64,000 bases of DNA from Trichoplusia ni (GCF_003590095.1 NC_039493.1:558001-622000); one strand, 5' to 3'. Shown: positions 24,427-36,620, numbered from the stretch's first letter. Notes: generated by a model not told the origin, from the sequence alone. Made by a program: numbers and translations.

Positions 24427-24511
24427 GATACTTTCAACTGCGACCTATTTCCAGCCGTGTCCAGCAGTGGACGAAAAACGGCTGAATTGATATCTTGATC
24501 GATACTTTCAA
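24427..24511 (+). mobile_element. 63-bp 5'-truncated LINE with 11-bp target-site duplication
   Basis: GATACTTTCAA occurs at 24427-24437 and again at 24501-24511, exactly flanking a 63-base piece. The piece encodes RVQQWTKNG and a stop on the plus strand, the C-terminal end typical of lepidopteran non-LTR elements, followed by a short tail. The matching duplication, correct reading of the tail and lack of other element sequence make this a clear dead-on-arrival insertion. Confidence 0.85.
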
Positions 24512-24792
24512 TTTGGTTCTTTTATCATTAAGTTGACATGTGATGCTGGGAGAAAAGAAAACAATAGGGTTATTCCTCAATTCAACAGGTTCTTATTTGT
24601 TTATTTGTAGAATATAAGATATCTATATTATAATATCAACACCAATTAGTCGCCCACAAATCAATATCAAAAACATATAAAAGGATTCTTGGTCTTCTTA
24701 GGGATCTCCGAAAAAACCTGACCGCGATTTAAGGAGTTATTTGGCTTTTCCATTGACACTGTCACTCAATAAATAAAATAGAGGCAAGGTGC

Positions 24793-24804
24793 GGCGCGTG
24801 CGCA
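24793..24804. promoter_or_regulatory. NRF1/Ewg-like site
   Basis: GGCGCGTGCGCA, one change from the site at 24148-24159, lies 650 bp downstream of it in a small GC-rich patch that also contains CCCACGCAC. The surrounding sequence is not similar to the other copy, so this is not a simple duplication. Confidence 0.35.
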
Positions 24805-24973
24805 ACCCACGCACATTACTAATGTAAATATCATGGCGATTCATTAGACATACCGGTAGATATCAACAGACTTGATGGTTCTGGTGGACTGTGGTTATTA
24901 TATTATAATATTAAGGTTAGTTATAGCGAATAATAGAAAGGAACATTTTTATGATACTGATACTATATTATAT

Positions 24974-24999
24974 GCCTGGTATGTGCACACATGCCAGGC
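24974..24999. repeat. 26-bp palindrome
   Basis: GCCTGGTATGTG and CACATGCCAGGC flank a CA centre, with 11 of 12 pairs matching. The symmetry could serve a dimeric transcription factor or be a small foldback. No function is implied by the sequence alone. Confidence 0.6.
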
Positions 25000-25217
25000 G
25001 TCATTGCAACTCCTGTAAGTCAGGATCTACAATGAAACCAACGAAAACCACCAAAATACTTAAGCTCGATGTATCCCAGGGGAAACATCTGCCTTGGAAA
25101 AATAGTGAAAAGAAGGAGTAAAAAAAAAACCATTTCCCTCCATATAGAGTCCTTGCTACGATAGATTACTTAGCAAGAATATACAGACAAAGAGTATATT
25201 TTCATTATTAAACGATG

Positions 25218-25293
25218 TAACGATTTACTCACGCGTATTTATCGGGATTGCCTGACTAGTTCGGATCTACCCAGACTCCTTAAATATGTCGCA
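25218..25293 (+). repeat. CGACTAGT-family repeat, copy 3
   Basis: It contains GATTTACTCACGCGTATTTA, then TCGGGATTGCCTGACTAGT, then CAGACTCCTTAAATATG. This is among the better preserved copies at the 5' half and helps define the family core. Confidence 0.75.
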
Positions 25294-25699
25294 AGCCGAG
25301 TAAATGGTTTATATGTTTCTAGTGGAAAAAGAAGTTGAAGGGGTATGCAAGGGTCTTGTAGTTAAGAGTCCAAAGTAATTCCGAAGTTTATAGAAATAAT
25401 GATTAAAATATACACATAAAAGGAAATATCAGAGATTGGAGTGGTAAATGATTTATAATTAGCCATGTTTTTATTAAATATAACTATGTCAAAACATGTA
25501 TAAAATTCGTTTAACACAATAAATTTTAGGCAACGGTATAAGAACTGTGTTTCTTAGAATACCGCACCTTACTTTAATATCATATTACGTTGACATTTAT
25601 ATTCTCAAAATTAATTAATATCTTTAAAAATAGGCTTATATTTCCATGTTAGAGCCTTCTATATTAGTATTAGAAAACCTGCTGTGAAAAATCACTTTT

Positions 25700-25850
25700 A
25701 ATACTCAATACTCAATACGTTTATTGCACTCCACAATGTGAACTTAGGTACACAGGTAGGTAGGTACACAAGATACATTAGCTTTGGAGCATTGTAGGCC
25801 CTGTCGGGCATCACAAAAATAAGAATTTAAAGGAGGGCTATTTTCAGTTT
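25700..25850 (-). mobile_element. LINE 3' end, minus orientation
   Basis: On the minus strand the sequence reads TAGGCCTACAATGCTCC-like 3' untranslated DNA ending GTGGAGTGCAATAAACG and then tandem TATTGAG units (about 25700-25718 on the plus strand as ACTCAAT). A short tandem 3' tail after an AATAAA-like signal is typical of several lepidopteran LINE clades. It abuts the next repeat at 25859, so the two insertions are clustered. Confidence 0.65.
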
Positions 25851-25858
25851 TATAATTA

Positions 25859-26115
25859 ACTAGCTGTTGCCCGCGACTTCGTCCCCGTGGGTAGAAGATA
25901 ATAAGTTATGATTTATACCTGCCCAGTTTTTTCACATTTTCCTTTGGACCTTCGCTCCTATTAGTGGCAGCGTGATTATATAGCCTAAAGCCTTCCTCGA
26001 TGAATGGTTTATTCAACACAAAAAGAATTTTTCAATTTGGACCAGTAGTTCCTAATATTAGCGCGTTCAAACAAACAAACAAACAAACTCTTCAGCTTTA
26101 TATATTAGTATAGAT
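25859..26115 (+). mobile_element. Lepidopteran CCCGCGACTTCGTCC repeat, copy 2
   Basis: It aligns end to end with 19671-19950, with the same start (ACTAGCTGTTGCCCGCGACT), internal landmark CTCCTATTAGTGGCAGCGTG, (CAAA)n run and end TTAGTATAGAT. It is about 23 bp shorter because of a deletion after AGAAGATAATAAG. Both copies are followed by AATT-rich sequence, consistent with insertion into A/T targets. Confidence 0.85.
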
Positions 26116-29100
26116 AATTGTATAGGTAAATATATTATATGCCTAGTTCGAAGTTTTAAAAACACTGAGCAATTTAAAAGGGGCTTAAGAATAATTGACA
26201 ACCTCTTCTCGTAACAAAAACAAATGAACCTCGATTTTCATTCATTTACATAATGGAATTATATAAATTGCACGGTCAAGACCTGTTACAATTGTATACA
26301 ATAAAACTTTAACCAGTATCCACAAAATGACCATAAATAAATAACCTCCATGCTTTATAACATTATTTTAATATTAACATTTCGCCATTCTGTAGCACGG
26401 TTCTGGGTAATATGACGAATAAATTTAAAATATACTTCGATAAAGGTAATTCTCTTTACATGAAGTTCAGACAAGTATTAATATAACGTACTGAGGTCGA
26501 ATGTAAATGAGATTACCGGAGCAATACTAGCTAGTGATGTGAAAATGTTGTCACAATATAAATGTATTTTATTTATTTTACAAATTATTACAGTCCATGA
26601 AATTAAAATTTGTCTTATTGTAAATTAGAAACAATATACTAATTTAATGAAGATATAAAATGATATTTAGAGGGCCTGAAACAAATGAGTTTTTTTAATT
26701 TTGGTGGTTCTATCAAAACGACTTTTGACAAAAGCTAAAAAATCATATTTCACTGCAGCTTATTTCATTTCATATATCGTGTTTGAATTGCAAGAGATTG
26801 TGTATTTTAATCAATTAGGCAGAAAGTCGGCAGCTATCAAATGATCTAAGGAAATCACATTGCCTCATAAATTAGGACCTAACATAAGAAAGTCAATTAA
26901 AAAGCAATTAAATTTACCTTGACTTCAATTCTAATTACCAATAATTACCGTGATAGCCGTACCTACATTCAGAATACAAATTAAATACTAATATCGTTAA
27001 AAAGGAAACATGGTTGTGAAAAGGAACCGGTATTTGATATAACTAATGTTCTCCTGTACGGTACAACTCAGTAGCTAGATGGAAGGTAATTTGTACTAGT
27101 TTTCATTATTATAGCAGGTCGTAAATCAGTGCAACATATCCCCAAGGGACTTTAACTTAGAATCCAGTATTATCCAGTGGAATCCAGTATTATGTCCGTA
27201 ATTATCAGAGGCAGGATTTGTGATCGGAACGCGTTATTAGCGCTGTATTTATTGGTGCTCGTTTTAAGGATGCGATAACATTATAGGTATTAGTTTAATT
27301 ACCCCCAAGGTTAATCACCGGACGAGATAGGTAGATAGATTTAATTAAAAAAAAAGATGTTTGAAAATATCGATTTAAGATTTTTATCGATATCAAGTTT
27401 GAGTGTGTCGCATCACTAGTTGTGGATTGTTACTTAGTGTTAACGGGAGTTGATATAAATGGGCGAAACTGTCGGCAACTATTTTGTTATCAATATCAAA
27501 TTCTTAAATCTTTTGTGTACGTATATTATGGAAATTCAATTAATATTATTTCTCTATAGTGAAGCAATAATGCAAACCGAGGTGGAAGTTATTTAGTTCA
27601 ATGTATTTATCACATATTTTTGATAAATCTTATTCGATATACTGAATTCTGTTTTGATACGGCTATGAAATTAGTTTAACATATAAATGGGAGATTGCGA
27701 TGTTTTAAAATAATTATGTTTAATATATTTACTTTATAGGTAAAATAAAACAAAGGCTTAAAAATATTAAAAGTAAATCATGTTTCGGTACTTTCTGACT
27801 ATAACTTTGTGTTTTCAAGTAAGAACAAGTTGAGACAATAGCAAAAACTTTTGAAAATTAAAGCCTTCTCCATCAAGCAGATGATAAAGAATTGAAAAGA
27901 AAATGTTCTTTTCATCAAAATACAAGTTTTCCAAATTGCCGCTAAGAAAGCGTTCAATGTATCACGTAAAGAACGCAATAGAATGAGAAATGAGCAAAGA
28001 CCAATAAACTATCCACAAATTACAAACTACCGTTCTATTGATGAATTGAAAAACATTAAGTGTTAATACACAAGTAAGGACACTTCAACAAATCTATAAT
28101 ACATGAAAACTAGTTTACAGACTTAAACACTTAATAGAAACCGCTAAAATCAACCTTATCCCTTCGTAATAAGAGCTACAAATAATGTCAATCTTCTAGG
28201 ATTCTCCAAAGTAAATTCGATTCGCAAAAATGACTCTTATGCGGACGCTATAAGAGCTATCAATGTAGAGTCTTGTTAGATTTCTACTCATTGTTTTCAA
28301 TAGGTTTTCATGAGGTTTTATCTCACTTTAAAATTGTTTCGTTAATATTGATGAACACCTACCTATTTAATGTTCCCAGTTTTTGTTGAGGAGTAAAAAG
28401 TGAGTTTAAGCTTCTGGTTGGTAAAGTAACGTTTGCTGTCACCTCATTCAGGTAAGACACCACTGTTTTTAGCTTTTCCTGAATCTTTAAAGGAAATGAT
28501 GTGTAGACGAGAAAATGCAAAAAAATAGAGTTCAAGTATTCGAAGGTTTAAAAGTTTTACAACAAGTTTCGTTATTACTTAAGAGTATTTTGGTACTTCT
28601 ACTATGATTTGACAGTTACTTTCGAAGGTAGGCTAAAGATTTAATTCTTACGATTATTTTATAATTGCTCGAGGTTAGTTTTGAGACACGAGAAAATAGC
28701 TCCACTTGTTTCAAATCTGACATCAAATTCAATTAAGATTAGTTGTCGAATAATAAATAAATAATAATTTTACTACAAAATTGATCATTTTGTGACAAAC
28801 TATTGACACAGGAAATGAATCAGACACAGATTTAGTCGAAATCTAATAAAATAATCTAAATCCTACAAAAACGCGTCATCGGCTACCTATTGACAAAGTG
28901 GGTGAAGTGTATCGTAAATCACATCTAAAAGGTCAACAATAAAACTTCCGAACGACTACATCGTAAAAATATTATAAGAGACATATTTCTATTATCATGT
29001 TTGCAAAATTTAGATTTTTCTAATTTAGAGAAAATCTCGACACAATGAGTTAATTGTAGAGAGTGAGGATTTTATTGGTGTCAATGTCCAACTAATTCAG

Positions 29101-29406
29101 CCAAAAACCATTTAGCCCAGCAACGACCAAGAATTTATTTTTGTCCAAGTCTGAATTGACTTAGAATGTTTGTGGGATGTTTTAAGACTAATTCTTATAT
29201 GTATAATGTTTTTTCTACGACTAACACTTTACATAGTACCATCCAAAAAGCAGACTGTTTAGTAGGCGACCGACCAGCACGTAACGAGACAGCGTAATAT
29301 ACGATTCAGAACAGCCTCCGTCTCTCGCAAAAATTATAAGTAGGTATACTGGAACCAAAACAAATGATCAAGAACCTACTTCTCCCCATCTCTACGTTTC
29401 TTTTCC
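26116..29406. other. AT-rich stretch with one small tandem duplication
   Basis: No gene is recognised. AATCCAGTATTAT at 27161-27173 is repeated at 27181-27193, a 20-bp tandem duplication. Sequence at 29117-29200 and 29370-29406 is similar to 31244-31335 (see there). An (AATAAATA)n tract lies near 28750. Confidence 0.45.
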
Positions 29407-29475
29407 ATCAATCAATAAATTCCACCTATCGAGATACTGGCCATAGGCTGTCCACAAGTTGCACCTCAACACCTG
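29407..29475 (-). mobile_element. LINE tail, minus orientation
   Basis: ATCAATCAATAAATTCCACC, then ATACTGGCCATAGGCTGTCC, aligns with 50121-50222, where the frame for VQQW is intact. Here the QQW codons have decayed. It lies tail to tail with the plus-strand LINE end at 29535-29740. Confidence 0.6.
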
Positions 29476-29534
29476 GTCCTCCATCGTTCGCATCAGTCCG
29501 AGTAAGCCACAATGAAGGTATTTATCCATAACAG

Positions 29535-29740
29535 AAATGGGCAAAAATTACCACCGAATGGTCTGTGACAAAAAACCGACGTCAGCGAGGTAGACCAAGA
29601 TGGCGATTGAGGGATGACCCGGATTCGTTCCTACCAAACTGGTCACTCGTGGCTCATGAGAGAGACAAGTGGAAGAAAAATAGGGAATCTTTTGCCCAGC
29701 AGTAGGACATTCCAGGCAGTAATAATAATCCATCACACGT
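29535..29740 (+). mobile_element. LINE reverse-transcriptase C-terminal remnant
   Basis: Fifty-six codons are open from 29535 to a TAG at 29703-29705. The peptide contains RRQRGRPRWRLRDD, then NWSLVAHERDKWKKNRESF and AQQ before the stop. The RGRPxxRWxDD block and the ESFAQQ(W)D ending are the usual C-terminus of lepidopteran non-LTR polyproteins. Here TGG of QQW has become TAG. The 3' end reads GGACATTCCAGGCAGTAATA with an (AAT)n tail. Nothing of the catalytic domain remains. The same family is present inverted at 32618-32850. Confidence 0.85.
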
Positions 29741-29974
29741 TTAAAACGTATTATACCAAATGTTCATAAATCGATGTTTGAATAACGTCTCGACATTGGA
29801 ATGCTCAATAGGTTGTAAGTGGGACATGGCGAGGATCTCATAAATAACAAATCGGGAAGATCTGGCCTCAAAAACGCATCATTGTTTGTTTGATAACACC
29901 TGGACTACATTTTTTAGTAAAACCTTTTTCCTGATAAAAGTCAACTTTAACTTTCTTTATGGCGCAGTTCTATT

Positions 29975-30318
29975 ACAGTCATCAGCCCCGGATCAGTTTG
30001 ATCCTAGCCTATATCCCAAGTATGTTGGGGTCGGCTTCTAGTCTAACTAACTAAATGAGCGTCTGCCTATCTAAACTTCTCAACCCAGTTACCTGGGCAA
30101 GACTAGTTGAGTCAGACTCTCTAGCCTCTGACTACCCGTTACGACTGACAAAGATGTATAAATAGCACATCTTTGCCATTTGTCTGGACCCACAATTAAA
30201 CGTGCCTTCCGAAAGACGTAGACACTAATTTTATACTAGATGTTCACCCATTCACGGAAAGAACGCATGAAATTTAGCTTTACCTGTGATCGATCAACTT
30301 GTGCAGTGTAACTTAGCC
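29975..30318. repeat. CAACCCAGT-family interspersed repeat, long copy
   Basis: Landmarks in order are TATGTTGGGGTCGGCTTCTA, CTTCTCAACCCAGTTACCTG, CTGACTACCCGTTACGACTG, AACGTGCCTTCCGAAAGACG and GATCGATCAACTTGTGCAG. All recur in the same order at 42705-43025, and the second also at 16579-16660. This is a widespread lepidopteran repeat by my recollection. Its polarity and class are uncertain. Confidence 0.8.
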
Positions 30319-32617
30319 ATGAACTGCTCAAGTTTATTAAGTACACTAACGGAAAATAATTTATGTTTATAACTTGTTGAAATCGTAAATAATAGTACAG
30401 CTGCATTTAAGTAAACGCCTCTTATTTATATAAGATTAAACTCTATCCTGTTCACAATAACTTATCTATTAAAGTGACAGATTGTTAATATTATAAATAA
30501 AATAATATATATATTTGTTACTCTTTGATATTTGTCGTGTGACTTGAAATATTGTGTAAGTAAGTAATCTTAAGAAAGTGTTTCCGGAACATTTTTATGG
30601 CGAAATATAATAGATTTTGGAGTAATCTAAGGAGCTACTTCCTTCTACACAATGGATATTTTATAAATTCTTTAGTTTCTATTGAAACCGCCCCTAGGAT
30701 GTATGCTATCAAAAAACTTCTTAACCTTTATGGTTGTAATTTCAAAAGTATTTTCAAAATCGCTAGGCCTTTACTTAGCAAACTTCTTGATGATAGTTTT
30801 TTTTAGATTTTCTGATTACGTACTAGTTTCTCTCCATCAGCCAAACATTTTTATAGATCACGATGACTCTTTAAAACTGTGTGAAGTCGTTACCAGTTCA
30901 AAGTGTTCAATTAGGCACCTAAAGTGACAAGAAGGTGGTACTTTCGGTGCCCACTTAGTACAGTAATAGATGATTACCGGTAATTTCACCGTAATCGTCA
31001 GTAAGTAGGCACAACAAGATTTTTTTAAGAAATTCTTTCATTCTCCGTGTTTCCCTTTGAAAGCCGCTAATTCCCACGATTACATTATTATCAAAAGTAT
31101 TTTGTTTTCGATGAAAGTCGCGGGAATATTTTGACAACTACTTTAAGTACATATGAACTTACGAAAGCAAAGGAACTTCTTCATACATCTTTTTCGGTAC
31201 GAAAATCGATCTTTCGATATATTAAGTGAAGGTATCTTGACCAAGAATGGTTTCGGGATGTTTTAAGGTTAATAATAATTTAAAAAAACCTAGTTCTCCC
31301 TATGTCTATTTTTTTTGATCAATCAATAAATCAGTCGTTCTTTCTAGGTTATACGTTAGAGATCTTGTTGACTTAAATGACGTGACACCTTTCGACTTCA
31401 ACATAAAACTGATAATATTAATTATTCTTTGGGGATAAAAGAATGGCGGATGTACGTTTCGGACAGAGTTATGGTCAAAAATAGAAGCAAAGAAAAAAAA
31501 TAGAAGTAACATTACACCATCCGAAACGCGCATAAAATCAAACTCCTGCATAACAAGGCTTCCTAGTTTTTCGAAAAAAAAACGCGAATGTCTTGCGCTC
31601 GAGTGACGTATGGAAATGCGCGCGCACCTGCCAGTCCGCCACCCACTGTGCGGGCAAACCAGACTAGTTAATGTGGTATGAAAATGGGGACAGAAGATCT
31701 AGTTGGTACTGTCTTTTAGACAAAAGCTACTTTTAGACAACAAACCTTGGTCTCATTCTCAGTCTCAGGAACAGAATTATGAGAATTTTAGTAATAGGTT
31801 TCTGTTGTGTTCAGGAACGACACGCATTGTGTTCTCACTCCTGGTAGCATTTCCAAACTCTTTCTTACAAGATGACAGCCTTTGAATGTTGGTGAACTAT
31901 TACTAAGCACAAGGAAAATCGTAAGGAAAATTGCAGCAAATCGTATGTTAACATTTTCCTTATAATTTCCGTTGCAATAACAGATTATATGATACAACTT
32001 TTACTTTTACCAATATATTAGATATAAGTACTTTTTCCGAAAACAAAACATCAGGGTAAAGATTTTTTTAATGTAATTTTATTCAAACAAATCAAAGTAT
32101 TACTTTAAAACACACCTCTACACGTAATTCTTGTACCACTGTATTAAGCACTCATCATTCTTTGAGTTGTTTTTCTGTTTTTCCTGTCATATATCTAGGC
32201 TCCTTAGCAAACTATCTGTTGCAGTAGATTGCCTACAATTTTTTCACTTGCATCCGCTACCGTTTTCAAGAAGCATTTAGATGAGTTATGGTGTCTTGAG
32301 GGTCTAACCCTACAGTTTCCTGCTGTAATTGAGGTTCATTGACTATTGAAAGCTAACATTACAACACGAGTCTGTTCTGTTGATTTCAAAGAAAAGTTAA
32401 GCGTTCCTATTGTTAAAAGGTTAAAATAAAGTGTTGAATTGTTAGTAAAAAAATAAATTAAATAGAATAATTATGGTATAAGTGCTTGAAGGACAGTGCC
32501 TACCCACAGGTAGGTCAAGACAGGAAAAGGCGTAAAGCTTACCCCTAAGGCCTCAACAACTCTGTAAAGGAAATTTAGTTTGGGACTACTACCTAATTAT
32601 TAATATTACTAGCCTGG
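30319..32617. other. AT-rich stretch with a local repeat and a small GC patch
   Basis: At 31244-31335 GACCAAGAATGGTTTCGGGATG and CCTAGTTCTCCCTATGTCTA, followed by GATCAATCAATAAATC, match 29117-29425 in the same order with about 180 bases missing. A CpG-rich patch (GCGCGCGCACCTGCC) is at about 31617-31665. Open frames of 60-81 codons on both strands have no domain. Confidence 0.45.
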
Positions 32618-32850
32618 AATGTCTCACTGCAGGGAAAAGGTCTTCTCTCTCATGAGCCGCGAGTAACCAGTTCGGTAGGAGCGAATCCAATACATTTCTC
32701 CATGTCCATTTGGGTCTAACTGACTGACGTCGGTTTTGTACCTATTATGGACTATTTGGTAGTATGTTAAACCTAAGCTAAGATCTATTTGTAAAAGTGT
32801 TGGCAAAAACCAGTAGACTGTTAAGTGGAGGAATGGAAGGGAATCTTTTG
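32618..32850 (-). mobile_element. LINE C-terminal remnant, minus orientation
   Basis: On the minus strand a short open frame ends WIRSYRTGYSRLMREKTFSLQ, stop, and the DNA beyond reads GAGACATTCCAGGCTAGTAA. This matches the copy at 29535-29740 (AQQ-stop, then GGACATTCCAGGCAGTAATA). ACAAAACCGACGTCAG further upstream also matches. An internal deletion and altered frame separate the two halves, so it is a decayed copy. Confidence 0.75.
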
Positions 32851-33169
32851 CCACCGGGTGGACATGAACGGCTAAACAAAAAAGGTACCTATCTTTAGTG
32901 TAGGCTTAGGCAAACTTCCTGCAACCCAAGAAAACTAAGGCTATCTTAAGCCACTAAAGGATGTATCTCACCTTGGATTTTTTCCTATATTTAAGTCTCC
33001 AGTTTTATAGGGATGGTTAAAGCTTCCTCGAATGCGTTTATTCAGTGACATAGTTAAAAAACCGGTCAAGAGCGAGTCGGAATTACAACACAGTGATCCG
33101 TATAAATAGGCTAGAGAAAAATAATGTAATAGCGGCATAAGACAAACTTCACCAGTGAAAATTCAAGAG

Positions 33170-33285
33170 TATCTGTCACGATTTATGAGATCAAGCCTGA
33201 TGATGGACTGACAGACAGACAGCGGAGTCCCAGTATAGGGTTTCGTTTTTACTCATCGGTTACAGAACCCTAAAAAGCTAAACAA
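33170..33285. repeat. CAGACAGACAG ... CGTTTTTAC ... GGAACCCTAAAA repeat
   Basis: GACTGACAGACAGACAGCGG, then AGGGTTTCGTTTTTAC, then GGTTACAGAACCCTAAAA is the decayed form of a very common lepidopteran sequence (GGGTCCCGTTTTTACCC ... GGGTACGGAACCCTAAAA). It probably represents a transposon 3' end. The class is not asserted. Confidence 0.7.
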
Positions 33286-33699
33286 AATGGTGATTCAGTT
33301 TGCAACAGGCTTTTATCTAGCGCCGGACGTATGTGTTGTCAGGAAGGCTTTTTATGTGTCCGTCTCAGCGCTGCTTAGATTTGCAGTTCAATGATCGGAC
33401 TTCCACCGTTTGTGTGGGCTTTCAATTTTTATAATGCAAAACTATTATAAAATGCACATGTTGAAGAGTTAAAATACATTTTTGTGCTGATAATGATGGT
33501 CTCTTATTCGCAACATCGTTTTGTCTATAGGCCACAATATTAATAACAAAAATACAACAACTAACTACTTGAATACAGTCAATCAAACAAAAGTTATCAC
33601 AATACAATGGAATCTGACTCGGAAAAAGTTAAGGTTTACATACAGATTCAGTTCCAAAAAGGGCGTAAGTGAGGGCCTTGTATCCTAAGTGCCTGATAA

Positions 33700-33835
33700 T
33701 ACCTGAGTAGCACCATGCGGGCCAGACGACCGGCGTTTCAGCGTCCAGGTCGCGGCGAGCTGACAGCGAGGCGATCATCAGTGCAGCATGTCAGCCTGCG
33801 GTCCCCGACATCGCAATACCCTACAAAATTCATAG
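33700..33835. promoter_or_regulatory. GC-rich non-repetitive block
   Basis: High-complexity sequence includes ACGACCGGCGTTTCAGCG, CAGGTCGCGGCGAGCTGACA and GCAGCATGTCAGCCTGCGG, and then returns sharply to AT-rich DNA. It has no open frame of note and no repeat partner in the window. It is a candidate conserved regulatory element by composition only. Confidence 0.3.
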
Positions 33836-36259
33836 CATACGCTCTTGATTATGGACGACGACCCCCGTTAGTAAGTGCATACTAAATACTCTTTATGTTT
33901 CAACCTACTTCTTGAACTCAATTAAAAAAGATGCTAACAGTAAAATATAAAATAATGCGAGGAAGGTTTCTATAAAGGAGTCCAAGACTATTCGTTTTTT
34001 TTTTCAATCTATATAATACTAGGACGTCGAAGGTCGCGGATTGACAAGAATAAAGTCTTCGTATTCGAATTTCAAAATCAAGTGCTTGTTACGTTACGTC
34101 ACATATACCACTCGTCATCTCTTTTTACGCATTTTAATTTAGAACGTTAGTTACAGATTAAAATAAATAAATTAAAACCATAAGTTAGATGTCAATTAGT
34201 GCTATCTCACTCTTTAATTGCTTAGATAGGCAAGTGGGAGTGAGTTAAGCGATGTGCAGATAGAAAACTTATGTGCGTGATAGTTTTATTTACATTTTGA
34301 TTATCGGATCAGTTAGCTGCTAGATACATTTTATACAATTATCCTTTTTTATTGCAACCGCAAAAGGATGGTTCAAGATTTTATTTACCTATACAAATTA
34401 ATAAAACGTTTATGGGTTGAACTTTGGCTCGGGTCACTGACCTAGCTTTCTAGACTTGCTTGGTAATGAAAAAAACAGGTATTGGAAACTACGTCATACG
34501 TCAAAAGTTGACTTTTCAAGATGACAAGTACTACGATCACAAAACATTTAATGACAAACTGTCGCGGTTGTGGAAGGGAGATGCTGCTACGTTATATAGC
34601 GTGCTATCTCTCTCCTACAATAGCAACCATCTAATTCTAAGACGTGGTAATATGCCCCTGGTTTACAAAAACACTTGCAATCGAAACTACACATTAAAAA
34701 CTACTTAGATACATTGAATTCGGTCCAAGTTCATTTAGATTCCGACATGCGCGTGCGCCCGCTACCGCATGGTGAATGGTGACCACAAAAACGGAAAATA
34801 ATTAGGATAATAATATGTGAGGTGATAACTTTCAATTTGTTTGATATTTGGACTGTTTGTTATTAGTTACGTGATTCGTAGTTTGAGTCTTTTGTCCCAA
34901 AGTACTTGCACGCACATTGGTACTTAGTAGGTACCTTAAGTTAAAGTAAGGAGGTTGAATAGCTACTAGAATTAAATTGTTATGTAGTTATGTAATATGT
35001 GTTTCTTATTAATTTGACTGTCATAAATAAATCAGAAGATTTATTTTTATTCTAGCTTAAAAATGTACACAAAATTGACTATGTTTTGATTATGTTTGAC
35101 AAATTAAGAAAGAAGTCTTTTACTCAGTTATGAAAACTAATTGCTTAGAAAAATGAGAAACGATACACTTTCAAGTTACCTTTAAAATATAAAAATAACG
35201 AAAAACTTTCAGAAAGCGATTTCGAAGTCTTTCATCAGTAGAAAAAACATGGGTCTGATAGAATAGGAATGCGTAAAAATTGATGTTTAACGGTTGAGAT
35301 AGAAATCTTTAGCGCTGACGGACTTACAGAGGTATTAATATAAATTATTTTCGATCTCATAAGATTAAGTGCGAAAAGCTTTAGAAGTAAGCTTTCGGTG
35401 GGTGAGTTTGTTTACCGTATTTTTCCTACTATTACTTAATGATTATTTCTTCAAGAGGGCATTTTTTTCTTCTTAATTAAGGTTGCGACTTTACGGTAAT
35501 TTCCCTGTGAGTTTTTTTTTTAAAGCGTTTGTTACTATGCCCTCGCTAATATTTTTCAATTATTTTTCTTTTGTAACATGTGGATTACTTGTTTATATAA
35601 AAAAACGGTTTTATTTTACAATGTTATGCAAAATCAAATATACAGTATTGTCCTTTTAAGGCCTTAAAATCAATAAGCATCATGTGATCAATTTTAATAA
35701 TTTATGTTAAAATGAAATAAATGATTGCGTGAGAAATATTCATATTTTATATCTCTTACAATAATGGTTATAACTTATGCAGATATTTCTGCCCTGAGGG
35801 ACTACCATGGAGTTCCATTTACGATAATATAGACACCCATTCCTGTATATTTACTTACAACTTACCCGATTTTTCATTCGACATAATATTCATCATATTT
35901 TTTCTTTTTTTTGAGTAAACAGAACGATGTTTTTTAATAACCAGTGTCAAACTTATGACAAAGATTGTATAATTTGGACATAAATGTATTGTACATAATT
36001 CGAATATTCAAAAAAGTAAATTTCAAATTATAGCTTGTATAATTAGACATTACATCCTTTTCAGTGTTAAGTTGTACTTGAAATCATTTTTTAAACGAAT
36101 TCTAGAAAAGCAGGTTAGACAGTTCGACGGTAAATTTGTTTGCCAAGCAATAGTTTTACTACTGGCACAATATAATTTCTTTTAGTAGCACAAAATAAAA
36201 AGAATTCGAAATTGAACTTTCGTTTGGCATGGTGGCCCCTGTTTCCGTGACAATGGTCA
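33836..36259. other. AT-rich stretch with an isolated NRF1-like site
   Basis: TGCGCGTGCGCC at 34748-34759 is an NRF1/Ewg-like site in a 40-bp GC-rich patch. A palindromic repeat lies at 34569-34619. From 34800 to 36250 the sequence is A/T-dominated with many T tracts and nothing recognised. Confidence 0.45.
34569..34619. repeat. Palindromic element, copy related to 12913-12961
   Basis: TGTGGAAGGGAGATGCTGCTA pairs imperfectly with TAGCGTGCTATCTCTCTCC and the closing TACA. GTGGAAG on the left and ATCTCTCTCC on the right match the 12913-12961 element. Small gaps in the left arm show decay. Confidence 0.5.
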
Positions 36260-36362
36260 AATTTAAATGGCGTCGCTCTAGTTTCTGCGGGGCGTGTTCG
36301 ACGCACGCGCCTGGCCTGCGCCTGCGCCGCGACTATGCCCGCGAGCTCTTTAGATAGGGCTG
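36260..36362. promoter_or_regulatory. GC-rich block with NRF1-like word
   Basis: Dense CpG sequence (GACGCACGCGCCTGG) contains TGCGCCTGCGCC at 36317-36328, a near-match to the NRF1 consensus. An 83-codon minus-strand frame running through it is probably a consequence of base composition. Confidence 0.3.
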
Positions 36363-36620
36363 CCAACTGATTTCAGGTTAGATTTTATATTTATTTTGTG
36401 AAAGCAGAATTATTATTTATAGAGATATGCACTTTGTGAATGATAATTTTATTTTAGGTTTGGTAATACTTAAGAAATAAAATATTATTCATACTAAGTA
36501 CAATCAGACAGAACTAAATGGGCGTTCTAAATCAAACTTATCGATGCTCTGGAATTTTATAATTTCTTATTAATAAACTCTGTTCTATTAAACTTTTTTC
36601 CGAAGATATAGTATTGTGTA

